A stretch of DNA of 64,000 nt. Origin: Actinobacteria bacterium IMCC26207 (GTDB taxonomy: Bacteria > Actinomycetota > Acidimicrobiia > Acidimicrobiales > Microtrichaceae). The stretch is from positions 124,001 through 188,000 of the forward strand of contig LCZK01000007.1 in assembly GCA_001025035.1 (NCBI GenBank). The letters are read 5' to 3'. Both the position numbers and the translations under genes were made by a program. This document shows, piece after piece, positions 8,036 to 16,099 of the stretch. Below the pieces are notes generated by a model that saw only the letters and a list, made by a program, of their open reading frames with translations, ran no database searches and was not told the DNA's origin. The number at the start of each line of letters is the position of its first letter. The stretch's first letter is position 1.

Positions 8036-9553
8036 ATGAATGGCTACGAAGGCAACCGAACTCTGCGTGGGGGCCACATCGCCATAAGGAGCGAAGAACG
8101 CAGCTTGAGCTATGCCCAACTCCACGATCGAGCCTCTCGACTGGCTCAGGTACTCGCCGCCGAAGGTCTCAGCGAGGGCGACCGGCTCGCAATCATGATG
8201 CCAAACCTGGTGGAGTTTGTGGAGTGCCTTGCGAGCAGCGCCAAACTGGGCTGCGCAGCACTCTCGGTAAACTTTCACCTTGCTCCCGCCGAATTGGCCT
8301 ACGTGCTGAATGACTCACAGGCCAGCATGCTGATTGCGCATGTCGATCTGAAAGACGTGGTAGCCGCAGCCGAGCCGGCCTGCCCGGTAATCTTCGTTGG
8401 CGATAGGACAGCCGATGGCTATGAAGCAAGATTGGCCGCTGTAAGCGCCGAGCCAGTTGAGTATCTCTGGCCCGCCCCTTGGCCTGTGATCTACACCTCG
8501 GGTACTACCGGCCGGCCCAAGGGAGTGGTTCATGGCGCGTTAGCGAGTGCCGAGGTGCTGGCCTATACACAAAACTCGTTGACGCAGATGTGGGGCTACA
8601 CCGACCAAGATGTTCACCTTGTTGCCGGGCCCTTGTACCACGGCGGCCCGCAGGGCTACGCAAACCTGACGCTGTTTGCCGGCGGCACCGTGGTGCTCAT
8701 GGGCAAATGGGATGCGCTGGATTTTTGTCGCCTCGTTGAGCAGTATCAAGTGACCACGACCTTCCTCACTCCCGCACACTTCATTCGACTGCTGGAGTTG
8801 CCGCCTCAAGACTTAGCTGAGTTTGACCTGACGAGTTTGCGTCACGTGTTACACGCCGGCGCACCCTGCCCGGTATCAGTCAAACTGCGCATGATTGACG
8901 CTCTACCCCAAGCAGAAATCTGGGAGTTCTACGGAATGAGCGAGGGCGGAGCAACCAGAGTCTCACCGGAACAGTTCAAGGAGCGCCCCGGCACGGTCGG
9001 GCCACCTTGGCCGGGAGTGGAACTACAGATTCTTGACCCAGAAACAAAGGAAGTGCTGCCAGCCGGGCAGACAGGTTTGGTCTATGTGAAACCCTCATTT
9101 GGGCGCTTTCACTATCACGAGGATGAAGCCAAAACCCACGAGGCTTGGATTGCAGACTCGTTCACTGTTGGCGACATCGGGCACTTGGATTCCGATGGCT
9201 GGCTCTACCTTACGGATCGTCACGTAGACCTTGTCATCAAGGGAGGTGTGAACATCTACCCGCGGCAAATCGAAGAGGTTCTGCATCAGCACCCCCAAGT
9301 GGTTGATTGCGCAGTGTTTGGAATTCCCGACGAACGCGATGGCGAACACCTGCACGCAGTTGTCGAGCTTCGGCCGGGCCAAAGCCAAGCCACACCGCAA
9401 GAGTTACAAGAGTTTTGCGCGTCTCACCTTGACCGCTGGTCATGTCCCGACCGCTTCGAAATTATTGATCAGCTTCCAAGAGACCCGAATGGCAAGGTGC
9501 TCAAGCGAGTGCTTCGTCAACAGGCCTGGTCTGAGGCTGGCAGGAATATCTGA
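8036..9553 (+). CDS. AMP-forming acyl-CoA ligase
   Basis: The 505-residue ANL ligase has intact catalytic signatures: YTSGTTGRPKGVVH near residue 152, YGMSEGG, the GDIGHLD/DR hinge, KGGVNIYPRQIEE, and the C-terminal lysine in DPNGKVLKR. It should make an acyl-CoA from ATP, CoA and a carboxylate. Alignment of the N-terminus with the family leaves little room for a later start, so the ATG at 8036 is kept although it has no Shine-Dalgarno and begins five bases after the operator. It heads a unit with a DUF35 protein (TGATG overlap) and a degenerate thiolase. Confidence 0.87.
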   Translation: MNGYEGNRTLRGGHIAIRSEERSLSYAQLHDRASRLAQVLAAEGLSEGDRLAIMMPNLVEFVECLASSAKLGCAALSVNFHLAPAELAYVLNDSQASMLIAHVDLKDVVAAAEPACPVIFVGDRTADGYEARLAAVSAEPVEYLWPAPWPVIYTSGTTGRPKGVVHGALASAEVLAYTQNSLTQMWGYTDQDVHLVAGPLYHGGPQGYANLTLFAGGTVVLMGKWDALDFCRLVEQYQVTTTFLTPAHFIRLLELPPQDLAEFDLTSLRHVLHAGAPCPVSVKLRMIDALPQAEIWEFYGMSEGGATRVSPEQFKERPGTVGPPWPGVELQILDPETKEVLPAGQTGLVYVKPSFGRFHYHEDEAKTHEAWIADSFTVGDIGHLDSDGWLYLTDRHVDLVIKGGVNIYPRQIEEVLHQHPQVVDCAVFGIPDERDGEHLHAVVELRPGQSQATPQELQEFCASHLDRWSCPDRFEIIDQLPRDPNGKVLKRVLRQQAWSEAGRNI

Positions 9554-10020
9554 TGGCGAGCGCAGAGCCGCAAACGGATTCGATGATCAGCAGGAACGGC
9601 GATGGCCAAGCAGTTTTACTCGGCGGATTCTCGGAGCAGAGCCAACACAGCCACTTTCCGCGAGCATTGGTGTGTCCCTATACGGGTGCTAACGACGTTG
9701 TGGATCACGAGCTTCCGTCCACAGGGGTGCTGTGGGCCTGCACCGTCGTCAACTCTGCACCGCCGGGATACTTCGGCAAAGTCCCCTTCGGATTCGGTGT
9801 TGTACAACTCGATGACGGTCTACGAATCGTGACTCGAATTGCTGCAGACGACCCCGCAAGTCTGCAGATTGGTCAACCCATGGGGTTAATCATCGAGGAC
9901 CTTCCCGCTGGCGCTGACCAAGATGCCGGCACCATGCAGATCTGGGCCTTCGCCCCTGCATCGGACGACACTGCATCGGACGACACTGCATCCGACGACA
10001 CTGCATCAGGAGCTAGGTAA
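9553..10020 (+). CDS. Stand-alone DUF35 OB-fold protein without zinc ribbon
   Basis: The 155-residue protein matches the OB-fold half of DUF35 (LWACTVVNSAPPGYFGKVPFG, then DGLRIVTRI). It keeps only the CPYTG remnant of the zinc ribbon. DUF35 proteins dock on thiolases and help pass CoA intermediates, and the next gene is a thiolase, so the two probably form a complex. The start overlaps the ligase stop (TGATG). The C-terminus is three copies of a pentapeptide, SDDTA, encoded by 15-bp repeats, and looks like a recent expansion. Confidence 0.7.
   Translation: MASAEPQTDSMISRNGDGQAVLLGGFSEQSQHSHFPRALVCPYTGANDVVDHELPSTGVLWACTVVNSAPPGYFGKVPFGFGVVQLDDGLRIVTRIAADDPASLQIGQPMGLIIEDLPAGADQDAGTMQIWAFAPASDDTASDDTASDDTASGAR
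9956..10009 (+). repeat. 15-bp tandem repeat in the DUF35 gene
   Basis: Three copies of CTGCATCGGACGACA, the third with one change, and a partial fourth encode the C-terminal SDDTA repeats. Near identity of the copies at DNA level points to recent slippage or duplication. Confidence 0.9.
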
Positions 10021-10067
10021 CTCTATGAAGGCAGTAACTCTATGAAGGCAGTGACTACATGAAGGCA
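10017..10067 (+). repeat. 17-nt tandem triplication of a start-codon junction
   Basis: The unit GTAACTCTATGAAGGCA occurs three times (10017, 10034, 10051; the last with two changes). Each carries an ATG. The first two open six-codon mini-ORFs, MKAVTL (10025-10045) and MKAVTT (10042-10062). The stop of each overlaps the next ATG as ATGA, and the third ATG (10059) starts the thiolase MKAVAL. Ribosomes could pass down this chain by termination-reinitiation. Confidence 0.9.
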
Positions 10068-11195
10068 GTAGCTCTAGCAGGCGTGGGGATGTACCCCTTT
10101 GGCCGACACGGCGATCTCACTGCTACCGAGATGGGGGCTACCGCTTTGCAGGCAGCGCTATCCGAAGCGGGAGTGCACCGAGGAGAGTTTCAGGCAACCT
10201 TCTGCGCGACTGCGTATGGCGGGGTGGCTGCTGGGCATCGAGTCCTGAGCAGTCTGGCGCTCACGGGTGGTCCCATCATCGATGTTGAAGCAGGCTGCGC
10301 CTCGGGTGGCGCAGCGCTGGGGCTCGGGGCCGCTGCAATTCAGTCGGGTCAATATGACACCGTCTTGGTTCTTGGCATCGAGAAGATGCCCAAGGGAATG
10401 ATCCGCTCCTCGTTCTTTCCTAGTTGGATGGAGACCGCGGGTCTTGCCGCAACTCCGGCATATTTTGCGCTTCGGGCTCAGCGCCTCATGATTGAACAAG
10501 GCATTACCTCTCATGACCTTGCCGACCTAGTCGTCAAGAACCGAGCCAATGGCGTTCTGAACTCAGATGCGATGTTTCGCTCGGCAGTTACCCGTGAGCA
10601 GGTCCTTGCTTCAAAGCTGGTGTGCGACCCGCTCCACCTGTGGATGCTGTGCTCACCGAACGAGGGGGCTGCAGCAGTGGTGTTGCAGCGCGCAGACCTA
10701 GCCCCGCCAGGGTCGGTTCGCCTGCTTGCTACCTCATTGCGAAGCCACCTCCCAGGCTCAGTGCTCGATGAATCAACCCCCTTAGCTGGACTCAGCGACA
10801 GCGAGATCACTCCCCCTTCTACCCTCGCAGCTGAGGATGCGTACGAGCGCGCTGGTCTCGGTCCTGCCGATCTTGATCTGGTCGAATGCCAAGACACTGA
10901 CGCAGCACGGGAACTCTTGACCTGGCCCGAGCTTGGGCTCTGCCAGGCCGGTCAACAGGCGCAGATTTTAGCCGAGGGATCCTTTGCTCTTGGGGGGCGA
11001 CTGCCCGTCAATTCCTCGGGCGGATTGCTCTCCAAAGGCGAACCCCTTGGAGCATCTGCCTTGGGCCAAATCGTTGAACTCGTGCATCAACTCCGCGGGG
11101 ACGCTGGCCACCGCCAAGTCGAGGCTGCTCGCGTTGGCCTCGCTCACACGATCGGTCGCGGCGCCAACGCATCAGTGACCATTCTGCAGGCCTGA
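10059..11195 (+). CDS. Thiolase-fold protein with altered active site
   Basis: The 378-residue SCP-x-type thiolase keeps the nucleophile in EAGCASGG (Cys80). The conserved His of the KGHP motif is Glu (SKGEPLGAS), and the usual EVHDCF/A motif reads ECQDTD, so both active-site His signatures are altered while GLAHTIG remains. It may bind acyl-CoA without full Claisen chemistry, or act on an unusual substrate with the DUF35 protein encoded just upstream. The start is the third ATG of the 17-nt ladder, chosen because only this frame continues. Confidence 0.8.
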   Translation: MKAVALAGVGMYPFGRHGDLTATEMGATALQAALSEAGVHRGEFQATFCATAYGGVAAGHRVLSSLALTGGPIIDVEAGCASGGAALGLGAAAIQSGQYDTVLVLGIEKMPKGMIRSSFFPSWMETAGLAATPAYFALRAQRLMIEQGITSHDLADLVVKNRANGVLNSDAMFRSAVTREQVLASKLVCDPLHLWMLCSPNEGAAAVVLQRADLAPPGSVRLLATSLRSHLPGSVLDESTPLAGLSDSEITPPSTLAAEDAYERAGLGPADLDLVECQDTDAARELLTWPELGLCQAGQQAQILAEGSFALGGRLPVNSSGGLLSKGEPLGASALGQIVELVHQLRGDAGHRQVEAARVGLAHTIGRGANASVTILQA

Positions 11196-11224
11196 ACCTG
11201 CCTGCAGTGAAGAGGCCACAAGAA

Positions 11225-11240
11225 CTGACGCCAGCGTCAG
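11225..11240. promoter_or_regulatory. Operator 3
   Basis: CTGACGCCAGCGTCAG has perfect 7-bp arms around CA. It lies 13 bp before the GTG start of the HMG-CoA-synthase-like/DUF35 gene and after the end of the preceding thiolase, so the following three-gene unit has its own promoter. Confidence 0.75.
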
Positions 11241-11253
11241 ATAAGATGGCGCA

Positions 11254-12690
11254 GTGAGCACACCTCGTGAATGTCACAGCGCAGTCCTATCGATCGGTGT
11301 CGCTGCACCCACACTTCGGCTGCATGTCGCACAGGTAGCGGCAGGATGGGGACGGGCCGGTGGCCGCGGTCAAGTAGCAGTCTGTGGCCCATCAGAGGAT
11401 GCTCTGACGCTGGCTTGGCTAGCTGCTCGTCGCGCAATCACTGCTGCAGGCATTCTTCCCGAGGAGATCGGTGGTGTGTGGTGGGGCTGCACCCGACCAC
11501 CCTTCGCAGAGGGGCCAAACTTAAGCTTCTTGAGCGCAGCCCTGAGGCTGCACCCACAGAGCGAGGCAGCTTTGCTGTCGGGTTCACCCCACGCGGGCAT
11601 CGACGCCCTCCTAGCCGCCGCCGATGCGGTTATTTCTGGCCGTGTGAGCACTGCGCTTGTGGTCGCTTCAGATTCCCTGCTCCCCGCTCTTGGATCAGGG
11701 CTCGAGGCAGCGAGTGGTGCCGGTGCAGTGGCTGTTCTGCTTGCAGCCGAAGGCCCCGCCACGCTCGGTCAGGTCACCACCGAGTGGTCCCCCGTATTGG
11801 ACCGCTACCGAGGAGATCTCGAGACTGAAACTCGAGAGGTCTACGACGGCCGACTGTTTCGCGAGCAAGTATTTCTACCTCTTTGTCAGACCGTTGGTTC
11901 CTCGCTCAGTGCAGACCCAAGCACTCGCTGGTCACTACCAGATCCAGATGGTCGCCTTGGCCGAACCCTTGGGGAACGATTGGGGTCAATCAAAGTCGTG
12001 TCGAGTGCAGCCAGATCCGAGCTCGGCGACACGGGCGCCGCTGCGCCGCTACTTGGCCTTGCTGCTGCTTTGGGTGAACCGGGCAACTTAATCGCACTTG
12101 GTTTCGGAGGCGGGCGCGCCACAGCACTGTCAATTCAGGTCTCCTCACCCGTCCCTGGATCATCGGTTGTGCAGCAACATCTGAGCGGTGGCCAAGAGGT
12201 GACCTACACCGAGGCGCTTCGCTGCCGGGGCCAACTCGTAGCCTCGGGTGAAACCGTAGAGATGGCAGTGCCTCCTGGGTCTGCAATGTTTGTTCGCGGA
12301 TCACATGAGATGTTGGCGCTTCTTGGCGCACGTTGCTTGGCCTGCGCCACGGTCAACACCCCGCCCAATGTCCATCCAACTTGCATTGGCTGTGGGGCAA
12401 TCGAGTTTGAAATCATTCCCCTTCCTCTGCATGGCACCGTACAAACCTTTGTGGTGAACCAAACCATGCCAGCACCGTTCGTCGCTCCGCTACCGCTCCT
12501 CGTCCTCGACTTAGAGGACGGCTCCCGAATCTCTTGTCAGGGTGCAAGCGACGGATCAGACCTGTATATCGGAGTTCCGGTAGAGCTGCAGTTGCGCCGC
12601 TACGCACTTGAGCGGGGCGTACCCATCTATGGCTACGCGGCTCTGGTAGCTACTGCGAGCGACAACTCAAGCGAGAGGCCATCAACATGA
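11254..12690 (+). CDS. HMG-CoA-synthase-like / DUF35 fusion lacking the catalytic Cys
   Basis: Residues 1-300 of 478 have the condensing-enzyme (HMG-CoA synthase/KAS III) fold, with the tail of the half-repeat visible in ASGAGAVAVLL. The stretch where the catalytic Cys should lie reads SGSPHAGIDAL, so Cys is missing. Residues 335-470 are DUF35 with a complete zinc ribbon (CLAC and CIGC) and an OB-fold. In archaea HMG-CoA synthase, thiolase and DUF35 form one complex; this fusion plus the thiolase next to it mimics that set. The start is GTG at 11254; the end overlaps the thiolase start (ATGA). A scaffold or acyl-carrier role is inferred. Confidence 0.7.
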   Translation: MSTPRECHSAVLSIGVAAPTLRLHVAQVAAGWGRAGGRGQVAVCGPSEDALTLAWLAARRAITAAGILPEEIGGVWWGCTRPPFAEGPNLSFLSAALRLHPQSEAALLSGSPHAGIDALLAAADAVISGRVSTALVVASDSLLPALGSGLEAASGAGAVAVLLAAEGPATLGQVTTEWSPVLDRYRGDLETETREVYDGRLFREQVFLPLCQTVGSSLSADPSTRWSLPDPDGRLGRTLGERLGSIKVVSSAARSELGDTGAAAPLLGLAAALGEPGNLIALGFGGGRATALSIQVSSPVPGSSVVQQHLSGGQEVTYTEALRCRGQLVASGETVEMAVPPGSAMFVRGSHEMLALLGARCLACATVNTPPNVHPTCIGCGAIEFEIIPLPLHGTVQTFVVNQTMPAPFVAPLPLLVLDLEDGSRISCQGASDGSDLYIGVPVELQLRRYALERGVPIYGYAALVATASDNSSERPST

Positions 12691-13877
12691 AGACCCCTGG
12701 GCCATGGAACAAAGTTGCCGTAGTCGGCGCTGGAATGATCCGCTTCGGCGAGTTGTTTGATCAGAGCTACGAGCAGATGGCCGCCGGTGCTTGGCGTGCT
12801 TGCCGAGAGTCGGTTGACTTGGGTCTCGACCCATCCCAGGTCGAGGCCATGTTTGTCGCCACCCAGCGAGGCACCCTGTGGGGTCAGGAGGGTATCGGTG
12901 GTAACACCGTGCCAAGCGCAATCGGACTCAGTGGGGTTCCCTGCACCCGGATCGAAAACGCTTGCCCCACAGGCTCAGATGCCTTCCGAGTGGGCGCTAT
13001 GGCAGTGGCCTCTGGCGTGCATGACGTGGTACTCGTCATCGGCGTCGAGAAGATGCGAGATAAATCCGCCGAGGAGGGCTTGTTGGCTCGTGCCGCCGGT
13101 GGACACCCTATCTACACGCGCGGCGAATCTGCACCTGTGCTCTTTGCCCCATTCGCGACGCGACACATGCATGAGTACGGCACTACAAAAGAGATGCTCG
13201 CCTCGGTAGCAGTGAAGAATCACTACAACGGCGCACGTGATCCCTTTGCCCACTTCCAAAACGAGATCACCGTCGATCAGGTTCTGGCTGCTCCAGAAGT
13301 CTGCTCCCCGCTCGGGCTACTTGATTGCTGCCCACAAACTGACGGTGCCGCAGCAGTGTTGCTCGTTTCGGCTGAGCGCGCTCAAGAGTTCACCGATTCC
13401 CCCGTCTATGTAGCTGGGTTTGGCGTTGCGACTGATCACCCCTATTTACACGAGAAACAGGATTACTTGGGTCTGCTTGCGAGCCGCTTGGCCTCGGCTC
13501 GGGCATATGAGATGGCAGGCATCGTTCCCAAACAATTGGACTGCGCAGAGGTCCATGATTGCTTCACCATCACCGAGATTCTAGATATTGAAGACCTCGG
13601 ATTCTGTGAAAAAGGAAGTGGTGGTGCCTTCTCGGCCGCCGGAGAAACTGCAATCGGAGGCTCGATGCCGGTCAACACCTCGGGCGGGTTGCTGGCCAAG
13701 GGCCATCCCATCGGGGCCACCGGAATTGCCCAAATCATTGAACTCTGGTGGCAGCTGCGTGAACAGGCGGGCCCTCGACAAGTAGCGCTCAAGAACGGCT
13801 ACGCATTGCAACACAATGTGGGCGGCCGCGGCTCAGGCGTATCGGTTGTGAACATCCTGACAAGGAACGCGAAATGA
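12687..13877 (+). CDS. SCP-x-type thiolase (catalytically complete)
   Basis: This 396-residue thiolase carries all expected active-site signatures: nucleophile Cys93 in NACPTGS, EVHDCF, GLLAKGHPIGATG and the final QHNVGG. It should cleave a 3-oxoacyl-CoA, probably with the HMG-CoA-synthase/DUF35 fusion, whose stop overlaps its ATG. The downstream crotonase start overlaps its stop, so the three genes are translationally coupled. SCP-x thiolases often handle alpha-methyl-branched chains, which would fit a steroid or isoprenoid side chain. Confidence 0.85.
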   Translation: MKTPGPWNKVAVVGAGMIRFGELFDQSYEQMAAGAWRACRESVDLGLDPSQVEAMFVATQRGTLWGQEGIGGNTVPSAIGLSGVPCTRIENACPTGSDAFRVGAMAVASGVHDVVLVIGVEKMRDKSAEEGLLARAAGGHPIYTRGESAPVLFAPFATRHMHEYGTTKEMLASVAVKNHYNGARDPFAHFQNEITVDQVLAAPEVCSPLGLLDCCPQTDGAAAVLLVSAERAQEFTDSPVYVAGFGVATDHPYLHEKQDYLGLLASRLASARAYEMAGIVPKQLDCAEVHDCFTITEILDIEDLGFCEKGSGGAFSAAGETAIGGSMPVNTSGGLLAKGHPIGATGIAQIIELWWQLREQAGPRQVALKNGYALQHNVGGRGSGVSVVNILTRNAK

Positions 13878-14668
13878 TCTCGGTGGAGCTCACCGCAGGC
13901 CTCTTGCGAATCACACTCGATCGACCCGAGGCACGTAACGCGCTCACAGTAGAGATGCGTGATCAGCTTGTGGCGGCGCTACACCGAGCGCGATCCGACG
14001 ACATGGTCCGTTCAGTTCTCATCACCGGGAGCGGTGGTTCGTTCTGTTCCGGCATGGACTTGGGAGCCTCAACCGTTTCACAAGCAGGCCGACCGGGATT
14101 CGACCCACGAACCACATCTGAAGCGCTCCGTGTAGGGGTGCAAACAATCGTGCAGCAACTGTGGGAACTCGACAAACCAACCGTTGCCGCCGTTGACGGC
14201 TATGCAGTCGGCCCAGGTGCTCACATCGCACTGGCCTGTGACCTAGTGCTCGTTCAGCCCGGCAGCGCGTTTATGTGGACCTTTGCAAAGTGGGGATTAG
14301 TTGTCGATGCCGGCGGCGCCTACTTGCTCCCCAGATTGCTCGGCCCAGCACGAGCCAAGGAGCTTGTGCTGCTGGGCGGAAAGATCCTCGGGTCTCAAGC
14401 TGTTTCCGAGGGCCTAGCCATGAGGTGTTACGAGAACTCCGAACAACTCGCTGCTGAAGCCGAGCTACTCGCTGCGCAGTTGGCTAGTGGCCCTACCCGA
14501 AGCCTGGGTTTGTCGAAACAACTCCTCAATCGGAGTTTCGAGACCGATCTAGGCACGTTGCTCGAAACCGAAGGCCACTTCCAAGCATTGGCCACTGCCT
14601 CAAGCGATTTGGTTGAAGGAATGGCTGCATTCAGCGAGAAACGCGACCCAAAGTTCACCGGCCACTGA
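13874..14668 (+). CDS. Enoyl-CoA hydratase/isomerase (crotonase) family protein
   Basis: The 264-residue protein has the crotonase core: LDRPEARNALT at the N-terminus, oxyanion-hole segments SFCSGMDLG and GYAVGPGAHIALACDL, and the trimerisation C-terminus. The first hydratase glutamate position is not acidic, while the second is Asp (VVDAGGA). This fits an isomerase-like or atypical hydratase better than classical two-Glu hydration. It is last of the HMG-CoA-synthase/thiolase/crotonase unit, coupled by ATGA, and converges on the amidohydrolase gene with a 20-bp gap. Confidence 0.8.
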   Translation: MISVELTAGLLRITLDRPEARNALTVEMRDQLVAALHRARSDDMVRSVLITGSGGSFCSGMDLGASTVSQAGRPGFDPRTTSEALRVGVQTIVQQLWELDKPTVAAVDGYAVGPGAHIALACDLVLVQPGSAFMWTFAKWGLVVDAGGAYLLPRLLGPARAKELVLLGGKILGSQAVSEGLAMRCYENSEQLAAEAELLAAQLASGPTRSLGLSKQLLNRSFETDLGTLLETEGHFQALATASSDLVEGMAAFSEKRDPKFTGH

Positions 14669-14688
14669 CGCTTGTTCCTCTAGTTCAG

Positions 14689-15858
14689 TTAGCTAGGAAT
14701 TGGTGCAGAACGAGACCAGCCCTCACCTAAGTGGGCCATGACCTCATCTAAGTCGATCCGATAAAAGCGAGCCGGTGAGTCAACGAAGATGCTGCGCTTT
14801 TGCTCACTACTTAGATCAGGACGATCACGAAGCAGTGCGATGGGGTCAGGCCACGCACCATCTTGATGAGGCCAGTCGCTTGCCCAGAGAAGATTCTCTG
14901 CGCCAATCAACGCAACGGTTGCCCCAAGACCTGAGTCCGCTGGTTCACCAGAGATCACGCACTGGGCCTTGAACTGTTCCACGGCTGATCGGACGGGCAC
15001 GTCCACCACCAACGCCATCTTCTGATACGTCTCGTCAAGGCGTCCAAGCCAATGCGGCAGCCAACCGACATCGCCCTCAAAGAACCCAACCTCTAAATCG
15101 GGATGACGCTCAAGTACGCCACCATCGATCACGTACATGATCCCGATTTGTAGCTGGAACGGCACTCCCATTTGCCACTGTGCCCTGTTCTTGAGCAGCT
15201 TGTGGATCCGAAGCGAAGGTGAGCCGGGGTTTGATGCGTGTACCACCACCGGCACTCCAGCAGTTTCCATCATCGACCAAAAAGCATCGAGCTCTGCGCT
15301 TCCAAGTGTCTGGCCAGAAGGAGTCGGGATTGGTGACAGCATCACGGTGGTGGCCCCAGCAGCCAGAACGCGTTCTGCTTCGGCCAGGGCAAACTCCAGA
15401 TCTGCAAGTGGGATGACACCAGCCCAGCGCAGCCGAATGGGATCTTCAGCACAGAACTCGCAGATCCAGTCGTTGTACGCCCGCGCATAGGCATTGCGAA
15501 AGTCCACCTCAGGGATGTCATCAAGTCCCAAAGTCATGGTCGGAAACAGCACGCTGACAGCAATGCCTTGTTCGTCCATCAACTCAATACGTCGCACTGG
15601 GTCATCCACCCCGCGGTCAACCTCGGTATCGAGATCAATATCTAGGCGACCTCCCTCGGCGAGTCCGCCCGGGGTACACAGGGTGCCAACTGTCCACTCC
15701 ATGGTGGTGGGGTGTCCATAAAACAGAATCTGCTCGGTGCCATCTTCGGCTCGCTCGCGCCGCCAGGCCCGGTCGTGATACTGCTCCGGCAAACGCTCGA
15801 TCCACATGTCAAAAGGCTCGAACACGTGACCGTCGGCGTCAATAATGGGCAGTCTCAT
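14689..15858 (-). CDS. Amidohydrolase-2 (ACMSD-like) metal-dependent hydrolase
   Basis: The 389-residue TIM-barrel protein shows the amidohydrolase-2 metal motifs: DADGHVFEP at the N-terminus, the strand-5 histidine in VVVHAS, and ASDWPHQDG near the C-terminus. Relatives hydrolyse or decarboxylate cyclic acids; in catabolic clusters they often open lactone or 1,3-diketone rings. The start at 15858 has CAGGAG upstream and is the third ATG of a 17-nt repeated junction. It forms an operon with the upstream ferredoxin and P450. Confidence 0.8.
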   Translation of the reverse strand: MRLPIIDADGHVFEPFDMWIERLPEQYHDRAWRRERAEDGTEQILFYGHPTTMEWTVGTLCTPGGLAEGGRLDIDLDTEVDRGVDDPVRRIELMDEQGIAVSVLFPTMTLGLDDIPEVDFRNAYARAYNDWICEFCAEDPIRLRWAGVIPLADLEFALAEAERVLAAGATTVMLSPIPTPSGQTLGSAELDAFWSMMETAGVPVVVHASNPGSPSLRIHKLLKNRAQWQMGVPFQLQIGIMYVIDGGVLERHPDLEVGFFEGDVGWLPHWLGRLDETYQKMALVVDVPVRSAVEQFKAQCVISGEPADSGLGATVALIGAENLLWASDWPHQDGAWPDPIALLRDRPDLSSEQKRSIFVDSPARFYRIDLDEVMAHLGEGWSRSAPIPS

Positions 15859-15906
15859 GCTGTCTCCTGGATCATGCTGTCTCCTGGATCATGCTGTCTC
15901 CTGAAT
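15855..15906 (-). repeat. 17-nt tandem triplication at the ferredoxin/amidohydrolase junction
   Basis: Read on the minus strand, CAGGAGACAGCATGATC is present three times, each with an SD-like AGGAG and an ATG. The ferredoxin ends in IQETA-stop. Two mini-ORFs, MIQETA (15892-15872 and 15875-15855), follow, each overlapping the next start as ATGA, before the true start at 15858. The layout equals that at 10017-10067 although the sequences are unrelated. Confidence 0.9.
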
Positions 15907-16095
15907 GGTGAGCGCGCCTTCTGGGCAGGTCGCAACGGCACGGCGGGCCGACTCACGCAATTCCTCTGGCGGTTCAGCGAGCAAGAGTTCGCAATGCCCT
16001 AGATCATCAGAGCCAAAAACCTTTGGAGCTAGGGAATAGCAACGACCGTGGCCCGTACACGCGTCAAGGTCCAAGAGAATCCTCATTCTGCTCAC
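15889..16095 (-). CDS. P450-partner ferredoxin (3Fe-4S type)
   Basis: The 68-residue protein has the spacing of single-cluster ferredoxins that serve actinobacterial P450s: CTGHGRC near residues 13-19 and CPEGAL near 57. The position between the first two ligating Cys is non-Cys (H), typical of a 3Fe-4S cluster. It would carry electrons to the P450 encoded immediately upstream (4-bp gap). The start is taken as GTG at 16095, with an ATG at 16086 as alternative. No ferredoxin reductase is in the window. Confidence 0.88.
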   Translation of the reverse strand: MSRMRILLDLDACTGHGRCYSLAPKVFGSDDLGHCELLLAEPPEELRESARRAVATCPEGALTIQETA

Positions 16096-16099
16096 TGGG

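Noticed and set aside
11271..11828. Plus-strand reading frame of 185 codons inside the HMG-CoA-synthase-like gene
   Set aside because: Its translation is Arg/Cys-rich without family motifs, and it overlaps a gene with clear DUF35 and condensing-enzyme signatures.
14665..14690. CTGACGC half-site at the end of the crotonase gene
   Set aside because: There is no matching second arm and it lies between convergent genes, where no promoter is needed.
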